64,000 bases of DNA from Actinomadura nitritigenes (lineage in GTDB: Bacteria; Actinomycetota; Actinomycetes; Streptosporangiales; Streptosporangiaceae): assembly GCF_017573545.1 (NCBI RefSeq), contig NZ_JAGEOK010000006.1, positions 1-64,000 on the forward strand. Direction: 5' to 3'. Below, piece after piece: positions 17,152 through 25,477 of this stretch (positions are counted from its first letter, which is position 1; every line of letters starts with the position of its first letter). The translations under genes were made by a program, and so were the position numbers. Below the pieces are notes generated by a model. The model was not told the origin of the DNA. It ran no database searches and saw nothing but the letters and a program-made list of their open reading frames with translations.

Positions 17152-18215
17152 TTGCTGATCTGCACTTTGCTGTGATCTCCCAGTACGAGACGGTGCGCCT
17201 TCGGCACCCGGGGGGCGGGGGTGACCTCGGCCTCCCGGCCGATCAGCGAGCACTCGATGCGGCCGACGCCGTCGATGGACGCGCCGCGCAGCACGATCGA
17301 GTACTCGATCTCGCTGTCCAGGACCGCGCAGTCGCGGTCGATGGAGGTGAACGGGCCGACGTAGGAGTCGCGGACGACCGAGCCGGCGCCGACGATGACC
17401 GGGCCGACGACGCGGGACCCCGCGACGCGGGCGCCCGCCTCCACCACCACCCGGCCGATCAGCTCGCTGGCCTCGTCCACCTCGCCCTCCACATGAGGTT
17501 CGACGCCCTCCAGGACGAGGCGGTTGACCTCCAGCATGTCGGTGACGTTGCCGGTGTCCTTCCAGTAGCCGGTGATCACCGTGGACTCGACCCGGTGGCC
17601 GTGGTCGATCAGCCACTGGATCGCGTCGGTGATCTCCAGCTCGCCGCGCGCGGACGGCTTCAGCTCCGCGACCGCGTCGTGCACCGCCGCGCTGAACAGG
17701 TACACCCCGACGAGCGCGAGGTCGCTCTTCGGGAACTCCGGCTTCTCCTCCAGCGCGACGACGCGGCCGGCGCCGTCGAGTTCGGCGACGCCGAACGCGC
17801 GCGGGTCGGAGACGTGCGTCAGCATGATCTGCGCCTGCGGGCGGTCCGCGCGGAACCGGTCGACGAGCCCGTCGATGCCGCCGACGATGAAGTTGTCGCC
17901 GAGGTACATCACGAAGTCGTCGCCGCCGAGGTACTCGCGGGCGATGAGGACGGCGTGCGCCAGCCCGCGCGGGGCGTCCTGGCGCAGGTACGTCACGTCG
18001 AGGCCGAGCGCCGAGCCGTCGCCGACGGCGCCGCGGATCTCCGCCTCGGTGTCGCCGACGACGATGCCGACCTCGCGGATGCCGGCGTCCCGGATCGCCT
18101 CCAGGCCGTAGAACAGCACCGGCTTGTTCGCGACCGGGACGAGCTGCTTCGCGGAGGTGTGGGTGATGGGGCGGAGCCGGGACCCGGCCCCGCCCGCCAG
18201 CACGAGGGCCTTCAC
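17148..18215 (-). CDS. rfbA: Glucose-1-phosphate thymidylyltransferase (long form with beta-helix tail)
   Basis: This 355-residue protein shows the nucleotidyltransferase signature LAGGAGSRLRPITHTSAKQLVPV at the N-terminus, LGDNFIVGG (metal-binding Asp) and EEKPEFPKSDLALVGVYLF. It is longer than enterobacterial RmlA (about 290). The extra C-terminal part has hexapeptide-like repeats (VVVEAGARVAGSRVVGPVIVGAGS), as in the actinomycete StrD-type enzymes. It forms dTDP-glucose, the first step to dTDP-rhamnose. It follows cysN at 81 bp on the same strand, so rhamnose and sulfate-activation genes may share a transcript. Confidence 0.93.
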   Translation of the reverse strand: MKALVLAGGAGSRLRPITHTSAKQLVPVANKPVLFYGLEAIRDAGIREVGIVVGDTEAEIRGAVGDGSALGLDVTYLRQDAPRGLAHAVLIAREYLGGDDFVMYLGDNFIVGGIDGLVDRFRADRPQAQIMLTHVSDPRAFGVAELDGAGRVVALEEKPEFPKSDLALVGVYLFSAAVHDAVAELKPSARGELEITDAIQWLIDHGHRVESTVITGYWKDTGNVTDMLEVNRLVLEGVEPHVEGEVDEASELIGRVVVEAGARVAGSRVVGPVIVGAGSVVRDSYVGPFTSIDRDCAVLDSEIEYSIVLRGASIDGVGRIECSLIGREAEVTPAPRVPKAHRLVLGDHSKVQISK

Positions 18216-18296
18216 CGGATCACGTCCAGCACGGCGCGACGGCGGAGGTCGGGCCCTGGGGGGCGGGCAGGTGCACGGGGGGCTCCAAAGGGGTGC

Positions 18297-19619
18297 TTAT
18301 CGGGCGCCGGTGATCATCCCGGCGCCGACGGTGTTGTTGGTGGCCTCGTCGATCAGGATGAAGCCGCCGGTCAGCCGGTTGCGGTTGTAGTCGTCGACGA
18401 ACAGCGGCTGCGTCACCCGCAGCGAGATCCGGCCGATCTCGTTCAGCCCGAGGCCCTCCGCCTGCTCGTCGCGGTGCAGCGTGTTGACGTCCAGCCGGTA
18501 GTGCAGGTCCTTCACCAGCGCCTTCGCGGTGCGGGTGGTGTGCTTGATGATCAGCTTGGAGCGCGGGGTGAGGACCCGGTCCGGGGTCATCCAGCACACC
18601 ATCGCGTCGAGGTCCTGCGCGGCCTCGGGACGGTTGTGCGGGCGCGCGATCATGTCGCCGCGGGAGATGTCGATGTCGTCGGCGAGCCGCAGCGTCACCG
18701 ACATCGGCGCGTACGCCTCGTCGACCGGGCCGTTCGGGCCGTCGATGTGGGTGATCGTCGTGGTCAGCCCGGACGGCAGGTGCACCACCTCGTCGCCCGG
18801 CTTCAGCACGCCGCCCGCGACCTGCCCCGCGTAGCCGCGGTAGTCGTGCAGCTCGGGGTCGGTGGAGGCGTGCGGCCGGATCACGTACTGCACCGGGAAC
18901 CGCACGTCGATGAGGTTGCGGTCCGAGGCGATGTGCACGTGCTCCAGGTGGTGCAGCAGCGACGACCCGTCGTACCACGGCATGTTCACGCTGCGCTCGA
19001 CGACGTTGTCGCCGTGCAGCGCCGAGATCGGGATGAACGTGAGGTCGGAGACGTCCAGCTTGGTGGCGAACGCGGTGAACTCGTCGACGATCCGCTCGTA
19101 GACGGCCTGGTCGTAGTCGACGAGGTCCATCTTGTTGATCGCCACGACCAGGTGCGGGACCTGCAGCAGCGTGGTCAGGAACGCGTGCCGCCGGGACTGC
19201 TCCAGGATGCCCTTGCGGGCGTCCACCAGGATGATCGCCAGGTCGGCGGTGGACGCGCCCGTCACCATGTTCCGGGTGTACTGGATGTGCCCGGGGGTGT
19301 CGGCGATGATGAACTTGCGGCGCGGCGTCGCGAAGTAGCGGTACGCCACGTCGATGGTGATGCCCTGCTCGCGCTCGGCGCGGAGCCCGTCGGTCAGCAG
19401 CGCGAGGTTCGTGTACTCCTCGCCGCGGTCCGCGCTGGTCTTCTCGACCGACTCCAGCTGGTCCTCGAAGATGGACTTGGAGTCGAACAGCAGCCGCCCG
19501 ATGAGGGTGGACTTGCCGTCGTCGACGCTGCCGGCGGTGGCGAAGCGCAGCAGGTCCATGCCCTTGACCTGCCCGGTCGCGGCGGACGCGCTCGCGGCGG
19601 GCTCGCTCGTGCTGGTCAT
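18297..19619 (-). CDS. cysN: Sulfate adenylyltransferase GTPase subunit
   Basis: The 440-residue translation-factor-type GTPase shows G1 GSVDDGKST, G3 DTPGHIQYTRNM and G4 NKMDLVDY, followed by beta-barrel domains. It drives the CysD-catalysed formation of APS from ATP and sulfate. The protein stops where CysNC fusions continue, so no APS kinase domain is attached. Its start codon shares one base with the cysD stop (TAATG). It lies within an exopolysaccharide locus rather than beside cysteine-biosynthesis reductases, which suggests that the activated sulfate is meant for sulfotransfer. Confidence 0.94.
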   Translation of the reverse strand: MTSTSEPAASASAATGQVKGMDLLRFATAGSVDDGKSTLIGRLLFDSKSIFEDQLESVEKTSADRGEEYTNLALLTDGLRAEREQGITIDVAYRYFATPRRKFIIADTPGHIQYTRNMVTGASTADLAIILVDARKGILEQSRRHAFLTTLLQVPHLVVAINKMDLVDYDQAVYERIVDEFTAFATKLDVSDLTFIPISALHGDNVVERSVNMPWYDGSSLLHHLEHVHIASDRNLIDVRFPVQYVIRPHASTDPELHDYRGYAGQVAGGVLKPGDEVVHLPSGLTTTITHIDGPNGPVDEAYAPMSVTLRLADDIDISRGDMIARPHNRPEAAQDLDAMVCWMTPDRVLTPRSKLIIKHTTRTAKALVKDLHYRLDVNTLHRDEQAEGLGLNEIGRISLRVTQPLFVDDYNRNRLTGGFILIDEATNNTVGAGMITGAR

Positions 19620-20536
19620 TAGAAGTAGCCCTCCTTCTTGCGGTCCTCCATGGCGGCCTCGCTGGTCCGGTCGTCGGCGCGGGTCTGGCCGCGCTCGGTG
19701 ATCCGCGTCGCGGCGATCTCCGCGATCACCTCTTCCAGCGACACCGCGGTCGACTTCACCGCGCCCGTGCAGGACGCGTCGCCCACCGTCCGGTACCGGA
19801 CGGACGCCTCGAACTCCGGCTCGTCGTCACCGCGGTTCGCGAACCCCGTCTCGGCGTCCAGCAGCAGCCCGTCGCGCTCGAACACCCGCCGGGTGTGCGC
19901 GAAGTAGATCGGCGGCAGCTCCAGCTCCTCGCGCCGCACGTAGTCCCAGATGTCCAGCTCGGTCCAGTTCGACAGCGGGAACACCCGGACGTGCTCGCCC
20001 TGCGTGATCCGCGTGTTGAACAGGTTCCACAGCTCCGGCCGCTGGTTCTTCGGGTCCCACTGGCCGAACTCGTCCCGGAACGACACCACGCGCTCCTTCG
20101 CGCGCGCCTTCTCCTCGTCGCGGCGCGCACCGCCGAACGCCGCGTCGAACCCGTGCTCCTCGATCGCGTCCAGCAGCGGCGTGATCTGCAGCCGGTTCCG
20201 CGACGCGCGGCGCCCCTTCTGCTCCACGACCCGGCCGGAGTCGATCGCGTCCTGCACCGACGCCACGACCAGCCGGACGCCCAGCTCGGCGACCCGCCGG
20301 TCCCGGTACTCCATCACCTCGGGGAAGTTGTGCCCGGTGTCGACGTGCATCACCGGGAACGGGATCGGCGCGGGCCAGAACGCCTTCTGGGCCAGGCGCA
20401 GCATCACGATGCTGTCCTTGCCGCCCGAGAACAGCAGCACGGGCCGCTCGAACTCGGCCGCCACCTCCCGGAAGATATGGATCGACTCGGCTTCGAGGAC
20501 GTCTAGCTGGGACAGCAGGTAATCGCAACGCTGCAT
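19619..20536 (-). CDS. cysD: Sulfate adenylyltransferase catalytic subunit
   Basis: This 305-residue PP-loop ATP pyrophosphatase carries the motif FSGGKDSIVMLRLA near residue 33, then HVDTGHNFPEVMEYRDRR and GGARRDEEKARAKERV, all typical of CysD. The upstream frame is open for another 24 codons, but the start MQRCDYLLSQLDVLEAE matches the family length and has GGAGAGAG upstream, so the ATG at 20534-20536 is chosen. It is coupled to cysN through TAATG. It forms APS together with CysN in the cytoplasm. Confidence 0.94.
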   Translation of the reverse strand: MQRCDYLLSQLDVLEAESIHIFREVAAEFERPVLLFSGGKDSIVMLRLAQKAFWPAPIPFPVMHVDTGHNFPEVMEYRDRRVAELGVRLVVASVQDAIDSGRVVEQKGRRASRNRLQITPLLDAIEEHGFDAAFGGARRDEEKARAKERVVSFRDEFGQWDPKNQRPELWNLFNTRITQGEHVRVFPLSNWTELDIWDYVRREELELPPIYFAHTRRVFERDGLLLDAETGFANRGDDEPEFEASVRYRTVGDASCTGAVKSTAVSLEEVIAEIAATRITERGQTRADDRTSEAAMEDRKKEGYF

Positions 20537-20656
20537 GGTCTGGGACTCTCTCCACGCTGTTCTGGCAGATGCAACCGGTGGCACGGGACGGGCGCTCGCG
20601 CTTCCCACCGGATCGAACGTCGGCCCGCCGCTGATCGGTCCCGCCGGGCGAGGCGG

Positions 20657-21694
20657 TCAGTCGGGCAGGCTGTCGCCCGCGTTCTCCCGGTGGGGGGACG
20701 ACCCCCCACTCCCCCCGGTCCCGAGGGTTCCGATGCCGGTCAGCAGCGTCGATGCCGACACGGGATGGCACACCAGGATATCCGGCAGCCTCGGGTCCCT
20801 CCGGTTGTACTCCAGCGGAGACCCGTCGACCCGGGACGCGTGCGCGCCCGCCGCCAGCGCCACCGCCGCCGGCGCCGCCGAATCCCACTCGTACTGGCCG
20901 CCCGCGTGCACGTAGGCGTCCACCTCGCCGAGCAGCACCGCGGAGATCTTCGCCCCCGCCGACCCGATCGGCACGAGCTCCACGTCGATGCCCTCCGAGG
21001 GGGGACGACCCCCCACGCCCCCCGCGACCGCCTTCTCGAGCTTCTCGGCGAGCCGCTGCACGAACTCCGGCGGCCGCGTCCGGCTCACCGCGATCCGCAG
21101 CTTCCCCGGGTCCGGCGCGGGCACGTGCAGCGGCACCTCCCGCGGCAGGCCCCGGCGCGCGGTGTCCGAGCCCGCGGTCACGGGGTCAGGCTCGCCCGGG
21201 TCGTCGCGGACGAGCACCGCGCCGCCCGTCGCTTCGGTGCGCAGCGTCAGGCCCTGCGCCGGCAGCGCCACCGCGCCCGCCGACAGCCGCGCCGCGCCCG
21301 CCGCGTCCCGCTCCCACAGCGCCACGTGGACGGCCCAGTCGCGGCGGCCCTCCTCGGAGAACTCCCGGGTCCCGTCCAGCGGATCGATGATCCACACGCG
21401 GGACGCCGACAGCCGCTCGTCCTCGCCGGTGTTGCGGGTCGGGGCGCGGTCGTCGCCCTTGGAGCGCTTGCCCGCCACCGACGAGCGGCCCTCTTCCGAG
21501 AGCACGGCGTCACCGGGACAGCGCTCCGCCAGCGCCGCCATCAGGTACTCGTGCGACCGCAGGTCGCCGGTGTCCTTCAGGGCGCGCCCGTCGGCGAAGC
21601 CCATCTCGTCCCGCACGCCCAGCAGCAGCCGCCCCGCCGCCGCGGCGAGCTCCGCCGCCAGCGCGTGGTCGTCCGCCACGGCTCTCTCGGTCAT
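20657..21694 (-). CDS. cysQ: 3'(2'),5'-bisphosphate nucleotidase (CysQ-like)
   Basis: The protein is about 345 residues, of the inositol-monophosphatase fold. Metal-binding motifs are SEEGRSS, the signature WIIDPLDGTREF and the C-terminal WDSAAPAAVALAAGA. CysQ removes PAP, the inhibitory by-product of sulfotransferases, or recycles PAPS. It is longer than usual (about 250-270). There are inserts near residue 80 (Lys/Arg/Asp-rich), in the middle, and at the C-terminus. Two of the extra stretches coincide with a repeated GC palindrome at 20692-20716 and 20999-21023. The start is uncertain: the ATG at 21694 lacks a well-spaced ribosome-binding site, and the open frame reaches 21757. cysD lies 120 bp downstream. 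Confidence 0.85.
   Translation of the reverse strand: MTERAVADDHALAAELAAAAGRLLLGVRDEMGFADGRALKDTGDLRSHEYLMAALAERCPGDAVLSEEGRSSVAGKRSKGDDRAPTRNTGEDERLSASRVWIIDPLDGTREFSEEGRRDWAVHVALWERDAAGAARLSAGAVALPAQGLTLRTEATGGAVLVRDDPGEPDPVTAGSDTARRGLPREVPLHVPAPDPGKLRIAVSRTRPPEFVQRLAEKLEKAVAGGVGGRPPSEGIDVELVPIGSAGAKISAVLLGEVDAYVHAGGQYEWDSAAPAAVALAAGAHASRVDGSPLEYNRRDPRLPDILVCHPVSASTLLTGIGTLGTGGSGGSSPHRENAGDSLPD
20692..20716. repeat. GC palindromic insert in cysQ, copy A
   Basis: This 25 bp element, with core GGGGGGACGACCCCCC followed by AC, one variable base and CCCCCC, lies in frame near the cysQ 3' end. It matches copy B (20999-21023) at all but one position. Confidence 0.7.
20999..21023. repeat. GC palindromic insert in cysQ, copy B
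   Basis: This is the second copy of the 25 bp palindromic element, also in frame within cysQ. It encodes a Gly/Arg/Pro-rich stretch (GVGGRPPSEG) that relatives are not expected to have. Confidence 0.7.
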
Positions 21695-21813
21695 CCTTTG
21701 ATCACATTCCCGACTCGACTGGTCTGCCCGGTCTACTTTCTCATGCATACCCCACACCGCCCGGTGCCAGGGTCACGTCCCACCTGGCGAGACCGGGCGT
21801 CCGGCACCTCACC

Positions 21814-21832
21814 CGCGTCCGGTACGGACGCG
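21814..21832 (-). terminator. Hairpin after polyprenyl sugar transferase gene
   Basis: A perfect 8 bp stem with a 3-base loop starts 3 bp past the stop of the sugar-1-phosphate transferase gene. There is no clear U run. It may terminate that gene before cysQ. Confidence 0.55.
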
Positions 21833-21835
21833 CGG

Positions 21836-23311
21836 CTAGTAGGCGCCGGAGCCGCGGAACACCGCCGACCACGTCTTCCACATGATCTGCAGGTCCAGCG
21901 CCAGCGACCAGTTGTCCACGTACCGCAGGTCGAGCCGGACCGACTCGTCCCACGTCAGGTCCGAGCGACCGCTGACCTGCCACAGCCCCGTCAGCCCCGG
22001 CTTCACCACGAGCCGCCGGTACACGTCGCCGCCGTACTGCGCGACCTCCTCCGGCAGCGGCGGGCGCGGACCCACCAGCGACATGTCGCCCCGCGCCACG
22101 TTGAACAGCTGCGGCAGCTCGTCCAGCGAGTAGCGGCGCAGCCACCGCCCCACCTTCGTGATGCGCGGGTCCTCCCGGATCTTGAACAGCACGCCGTCGT
22201 TCTCGTTGTGCTCCATCAGCGCGTTCTTGCGCGCCTCCGCGTCCTGCACCATCGTGCGGAACTTCAGCACCGTGAACTCGCGGCCGCCGCGCCCGACCCG
22301 GACCTGCTTGAACATCACCGGCCCGGCGCTCGTCACCTTGATCAGGAACGCGACCACCAGCATCAGCGGGCTCAGCAGCAGCAGGCCGGTCAGCGCCGCC
22401 GTCCGGTCGAACAGCCCCTTCAGCACCCGCCGGCCGCCGTCCAGCTCCGGGTGCTCCACGTGCAGCAGCGGCAGGCCCGACACGGGGCGGATGGAGATCC
22501 GCGGACCGGTCACGTCCATCAGCGCCGGCGCCACCACCAGCTCAACGTCGTCCCGCTCGATCTGCCACGCCAGCCGGCGCAGCGCGACCCCGTCCATCTC
22601 CGGGCACGCCAGCACCGCCACCGAGTCCGCGCCGATGCGCTCCGCGACGGCCGCCGTCTGCCCGAAGTCGCCGAGCACCGGCACGCCCTCCACCTCGTGG
22701 ACCGCGTCGTCGCCCGACGCCAGCGCCGGGGGCAGGCACACCGCCACGATGTCCATCCCGTGGTACCGCTTCTGCCGCAGCAGCCGGATCAGGTCCGCGA
22801 CGGACGTGCGGTGCCCCACCGCCACCACCCGCCGCATGCACTCCCCGTTCCAGCGCTTGCGGTGCAGCCACTTGCGCAGCCGGTACCGCGCGACCAGGTC
22901 CAGGAACGTGCCGAGCGGCATCGCCATCACGACGTACCCGCGCGCCACCTCCGTTTTGGTGGCGTACGCCAGGATCGCCAGCGTCGCGGTGAAGATGAAC
23001 CCCGCGCGCAGGACGCCCTTGAACTCCTCGTACCCCACGCCGATGTACCGCGGCTGGTACGCCCGGCACAGCATCAGCATCGGCACCCACAGGACCGGCA
23101 GCGCCACAGTCAGCGCGACGTACGGCGCCGTCGGATCGCTCGGCACCCCCGGGAAGCGGAGCACGAACGCGATCACCCCGGCCGCGAGCATGCTGAAGAA
23201 GTCGAGCCCGCCGGCGAACCGGCGGTACCATCCGCTCCAGCTCTGCGCATCCGGGCGACGTTGCTCCTGGCGAATCGGTGACTCGGCCTGAACCTTGTCA
23301 ACGACGGCCAT
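21836..23311 (-). CDS. Polyprenyl-phosphate hexose-1-phosphate transferase (exopolysaccharide initiation)
   Basis: This 491-residue member of the WbaP/CpsE family has four N-terminal membrane segments (about residues 35-155), then a CoA-binding-like cytosolic region. A fifth membrane segment lies near 300-325. The catalytic bacterial sugar transferase domain follows: VLKFRTMVQDAE, DELPQLFNVARGDMSLVGPRPP and VKPGLTGLWQVSGRSD. It moves a sugar-1-phosphate from an NDP-sugar to undecaprenyl phosphate, which starts repeat-unit assembly on the inner membrane face. TGAGG is well placed before the ATG at 23311. It heads the minus-strand series with cysQ, cysD, cysN and rfbA-B-D downstream. A hairpin follows its stop. 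Confidence 0.93.
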   Translation of the reverse strand: MAVVDKVQAESPIRQEQRRPDAQSWSGWYRRFAGGLDFFSMLAAGVIAFVLRFPGVPSDPTAPYVALTVALPVLWVPMLMLCRAYQPRYIGVGYEEFKGVLRAGFIFTATLAILAYATKTEVARGYVVMAMPLGTFLDLVARYRLRKWLHRKRWNGECMRRVVAVGHRTSVADLIRLLRQKRYHGMDIVAVCLPPALASGDDAVHEVEGVPVLGDFGQTAAVAERIGADSVAVLACPEMDGVALRRLAWQIERDDVELVVAPALMDVTGPRISIRPVSGLPLLHVEHPELDGGRRVLKGLFDRTAALTGLLLLSPLMLVVAFLIKVTSAGPVMFKQVRVGRGGREFTVLKFRTMVQDAEARKNALMEHNENDGVLFKIREDPRITKVGRWLRRYSLDELPQLFNVARGDMSLVGPRPPLPEEVAQYGGDVYRRLVVKPGLTGLWQVSGRSDLTWDESVRLDLRYVDNWSLALDLQIMWKTWSAVFRGSGAY

Positions 23312-23501
23312 ACGACCTCACCCAACCCCTGTAACGCGCGCCCCGAAAAGCTCGATCCACCCCAGAGACGGTTGAACAGCGCCCAAGGTTCACATAAAAC
23401 GTGGACCTCATCCGCGCAGAATCCTACGAGCGCCGCGCCGTGCCCGCCTCACCACGGACCGCATCCGGCCGATTGCCGCGAACCCCTGCGCCGGTGGGGT
23501 T

Positions 23502-24077
23502 TCAGCCCGCGTGGAACACGTTCTGCGCCGTTTCCAGGCTCCCGGTCAGCAGCGCCTCCACCGCGTCCGCCGCCCGGTCGACCTCCAGATCCAGGACCTT
23601 CCGCTCCGCTGCCGAGAAGTCCTTCAGCACGAACGCCGCCGCGTCCATCCGCCCGGGGGGCCGCCCCACCCCGAACCTGACCCGCAGGTACTCCTTGTCG
23701 CCCAGCGACTTCGTGATCGACCGCAGCCCGTTGTGACCGTTGTCACCGCCGCCGCGCTTCAGCCGCAGCGCCCCGAACGGGATGTCCAGCTCGTCGTGGA
23801 CGACGATCATCCGCTCCGCCGGCACCTTGTAGAAGTCCCGCAGCCCCTTCACCGGGCCGCCCGACTCGTTCATGTACGTCCGCGGCTTCGCCAGCACCGC
23901 GCGGACGCCCGCCAGCCGGCCCTCCAGCACGTCCGCCCGGGAGCGGTGCGCCTTGAAACGGCCGCCCGCCCGGCCCGCCAGCACGTCCAGCACCATGAAC
24001 CCGGCGTTGTGCCGGTTGCCGGCGTACGACGGTCCCGGATTGCCCAGGCCGACCACCAGCCAGACGTCCGCGCTCAC
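23502..24077 (-). CDS. pth: Peptidyl-tRNA hydrolase
   Basis: This 191-residue protein is full length for bacterial Pth. Catalytic and substrate residues are visible: [21 protein letters not shown] with the catalytic His, [21 protein letters not shown] and [11 protein letters not shown]. It frees tRNA from peptidyl-tRNA that has dropped off the ribosome. The GTG start at 24077 has GAGGAG upstream. It follows rplY across a strong hairpin, the same order (rplY-pth) as in other actinobacteria. The 190 bp between it and the sugar transferase start (23311) holds that gene's promoter region and shows nothing else. Confidence 0.96.
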   Translation of the reverse strand: MSADVWLVVGLGNPGPSYAGNRHNAGFMVLDVLAGRAGGRFKAHRSRADVLEGRLAGVRAVLAKPRTYMNESGGPVKGLRDFYKVPAERMIVVHDELDIPFGALRLKRGGGDNGHNGLRSITKSLGDKEYLRVRFGVGRPPGRMDAAAFVLKDFSAAERKVLDLEVDRAADAVEALLTGSLETAQNVFHAG

Positions 24078-24097
24078 CCGATCTCCTCACAGCGGAA

Positions 24098-24125
24098 GGC
24101 CCCCGCAGGCGCGCCTGCGGGGGCC
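24098..24125 (-). terminator. Hairpin between rplY and pth
   Basis: A perfect 28 bp palindrome (GGCCCCCGCAGGCG and its complement) lies 25 bp after the rplY stop and 20 bp before the pth start. It could terminate or attenuate transcription into pth. Confidence 0.75.
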
Positions 24126-24150
24126 GTCGTCGTTTCGCCGTTCCGCGGTC

Positions 24151-24795
24151 CTACTCGGCGGACTCCTCCGCCTCGCCCTCGGCCGCCGCCTCGGCGGCCT
24201 CGGCCGCGGCTTCGGCGGCCTCCACCTCGGCCTCGGTCTCGGTGGCGCCCGCGGACGCCGACGCGTCCGTGATCTGCAGGATCAGCGTCTCCTCGTCGAC
24301 CGCCAGCGTGGTGCCCGACGGCAGCTTCAGGTCCTTGGCGAGCAGCTGCGTGCCGACCTTGACGCCCTCGATGGACAGCTCCACCGACTCGGGGATGTGC
24401 GTCGCCTCGGTCTCGACCGAGATCTGGACGGCCTCCTGCTGCACGACGCCGCCCGCGACGACGTCGCCGACGACGTTCACCGGCAGGTCGACGGTGACCT
24501 TCTCGCCGCGCTTGACCAGCAGCAGGTCGACGTGCTCCAGGAAGCCCTTGATCGGGTCGCGCTGCACGTCCTTGGGCAGCGCGAGCTCCGAACCGCCGCC
24601 GACGCCCTCGATGGTCAGCAGCACGTTCGGGGTCTTCAGCGCGAGCATCAGCTCGTGGCCCGGCAGCGTGATGTGCTGCGGGTCGGTGCCGTGACCGTAG
24701 AGGACGGCGGGCACCTTGCCGGCCCGGCGGGTGCGCCGCGCGGCACCCTTACCGAACTCGGTGCGCGGCTCGGCGGCGATGCGTACCTCGGACAC
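24151..24795 (-). CDS. rplY: 50S ribosomal protein L25/general stress protein Ctc
   Basis: This 214-residue long-form (CTC) L25 has an N-terminal 5S-rRNA-binding domain (EVRIAAEPRTEFGKGAARRTRRAGKVP, then VLYGHGTDPQHITLPGHEL) and a TL5-type C-terminal domain (residues about 95-185). The tail of about 30 residues is almost entirely Glu/Ala, as in many actinobacteria. The GTG start has GAGGAG at good distance. It sits between prs and pth, the conserved order. The 680 bp upstream are non-coding (see the repeat entries). Confidence 0.95.
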   Translation of the reverse strand: MSEVRIAAEPRTEFGKGAARRTRRAGKVPAVLYGHGTDPQHITLPGHELMLALKTPNVLLTIEGVGGGSELALPKDVQRDPIKGFLEHVDLLLVKRGEKVTVDLPVNVVGDVVAGGVVQQEAVQISVETEATHIPESVELSIEGVKVGTQLLAKDLKLPSGTTLAVDEETLILQITDASASAGATETEAEVEAAEAAAEAAEAAAEGEAEESAE

Positions 24796-25004
24796 GGCGA
24801 AAACTCCTCGTTGTTGCGATCCACGGCCGTCCCGCAGGACGTCCGCTACGGACAGAGCGAATCAGGCGTAGCTCGATGCGTCAGGCGCCTCGAAGATTCT
24901 TTGCGTTACCCGGGGAGTACGGACCTGAACGGAGCCGCACTGACGACCCGGGGCATACGCGGATTCAAGAAGTCTAGCCGATCGTTTCCACGCGCAACGC
25001 CATC

Positions 25005-25031
25005 GCCCCCGCGACGACCCGCCGCGGGGGC
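25005..25031. terminator. Hairpin in the prs-rplY gap
   Basis: A 9 bp GC stem (25005-25013 with 25023-25031) has a 9-base loop. It may end the prs transcript, although it lies about 450 bp after prs. Confidence 0.45.
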
Positions 25032-25177
25032 CCTTCTCGAACGTTGACGGCCCGGTCAGAGCCGGACGCGAACGGCACCCTCACTGGGAAAGACGAACGC
25101 CCGCCCCGCCCGGTTCCGATACCCCGGCCCGCCGACCGCATAACCGGAGGGCCGCCCCCGACAATCAGCCCGACACG

Positions 25178-25311
25178 ACGACCTCGGCCACCGAAGTGGC
25201 CTGCGACCGGTCACCTCAGCGGGGCGGCCCCGGCCGCAGAAGTGACCTCGACCGCCGACGGCGAACCGACGACCTCGGCCACAGGAGTGGCCTCAGCGGG
25301 CGGCCCCGGCC
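25178..25311. repeat. Imperfect duplicated segments in the prs-rplY gap
   Basis: Two 24 bp segments (25178-25201 and 25268-25291) differ by three bases. Two 21-22 bp segments (25214-25235 and 25291-25311) differ by one. The whole is a decayed tandem duplication next to the dispersed repeat; no gene is seen in it. Confidence 0.55.
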
Positions 25312-25327
25312 ACGCGCCGACCCGAGC

Positions 25328-25467
25328 CGTCGCGATCGCGAGCGAAGCCGGATTCGAGCTTGCGAGAATCCGATCGCGCAGCGAGCCCCCAGGGCGAGTC
25401 GGAGCGATGCAGCGATCGCACGCATTGCCCGTTGAAGGGAGGGCCCCCAGGGCCCGACCGCCAAGGG
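25328..25467 (-). repeat. Dispersed intergenic repeat, copy 2
   Basis: This is the reverse-strand copy of the ~140 bp element. It begins 10 bp after the prs stop, in the same orientation relative to the upstream gene as copy 1, which begins 8 bp after the beta-helix gene. Confidence 0.9.
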
Positions 25468-25477
25468 CAAGGCAATA

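Noticed and set aside
1..23311. Recently transferred genomic island
   Set aside because: GC content and codon choice match the flanking housekeeping genes, and no integrase, att site or tRNA junction was seen at the borders.
25216..25470. Small frames over the 140 bp repeats
   Set aside because: The same peptide pattern appears at all three repeat copies, so it reflects the repeated DNA rather than a gene.
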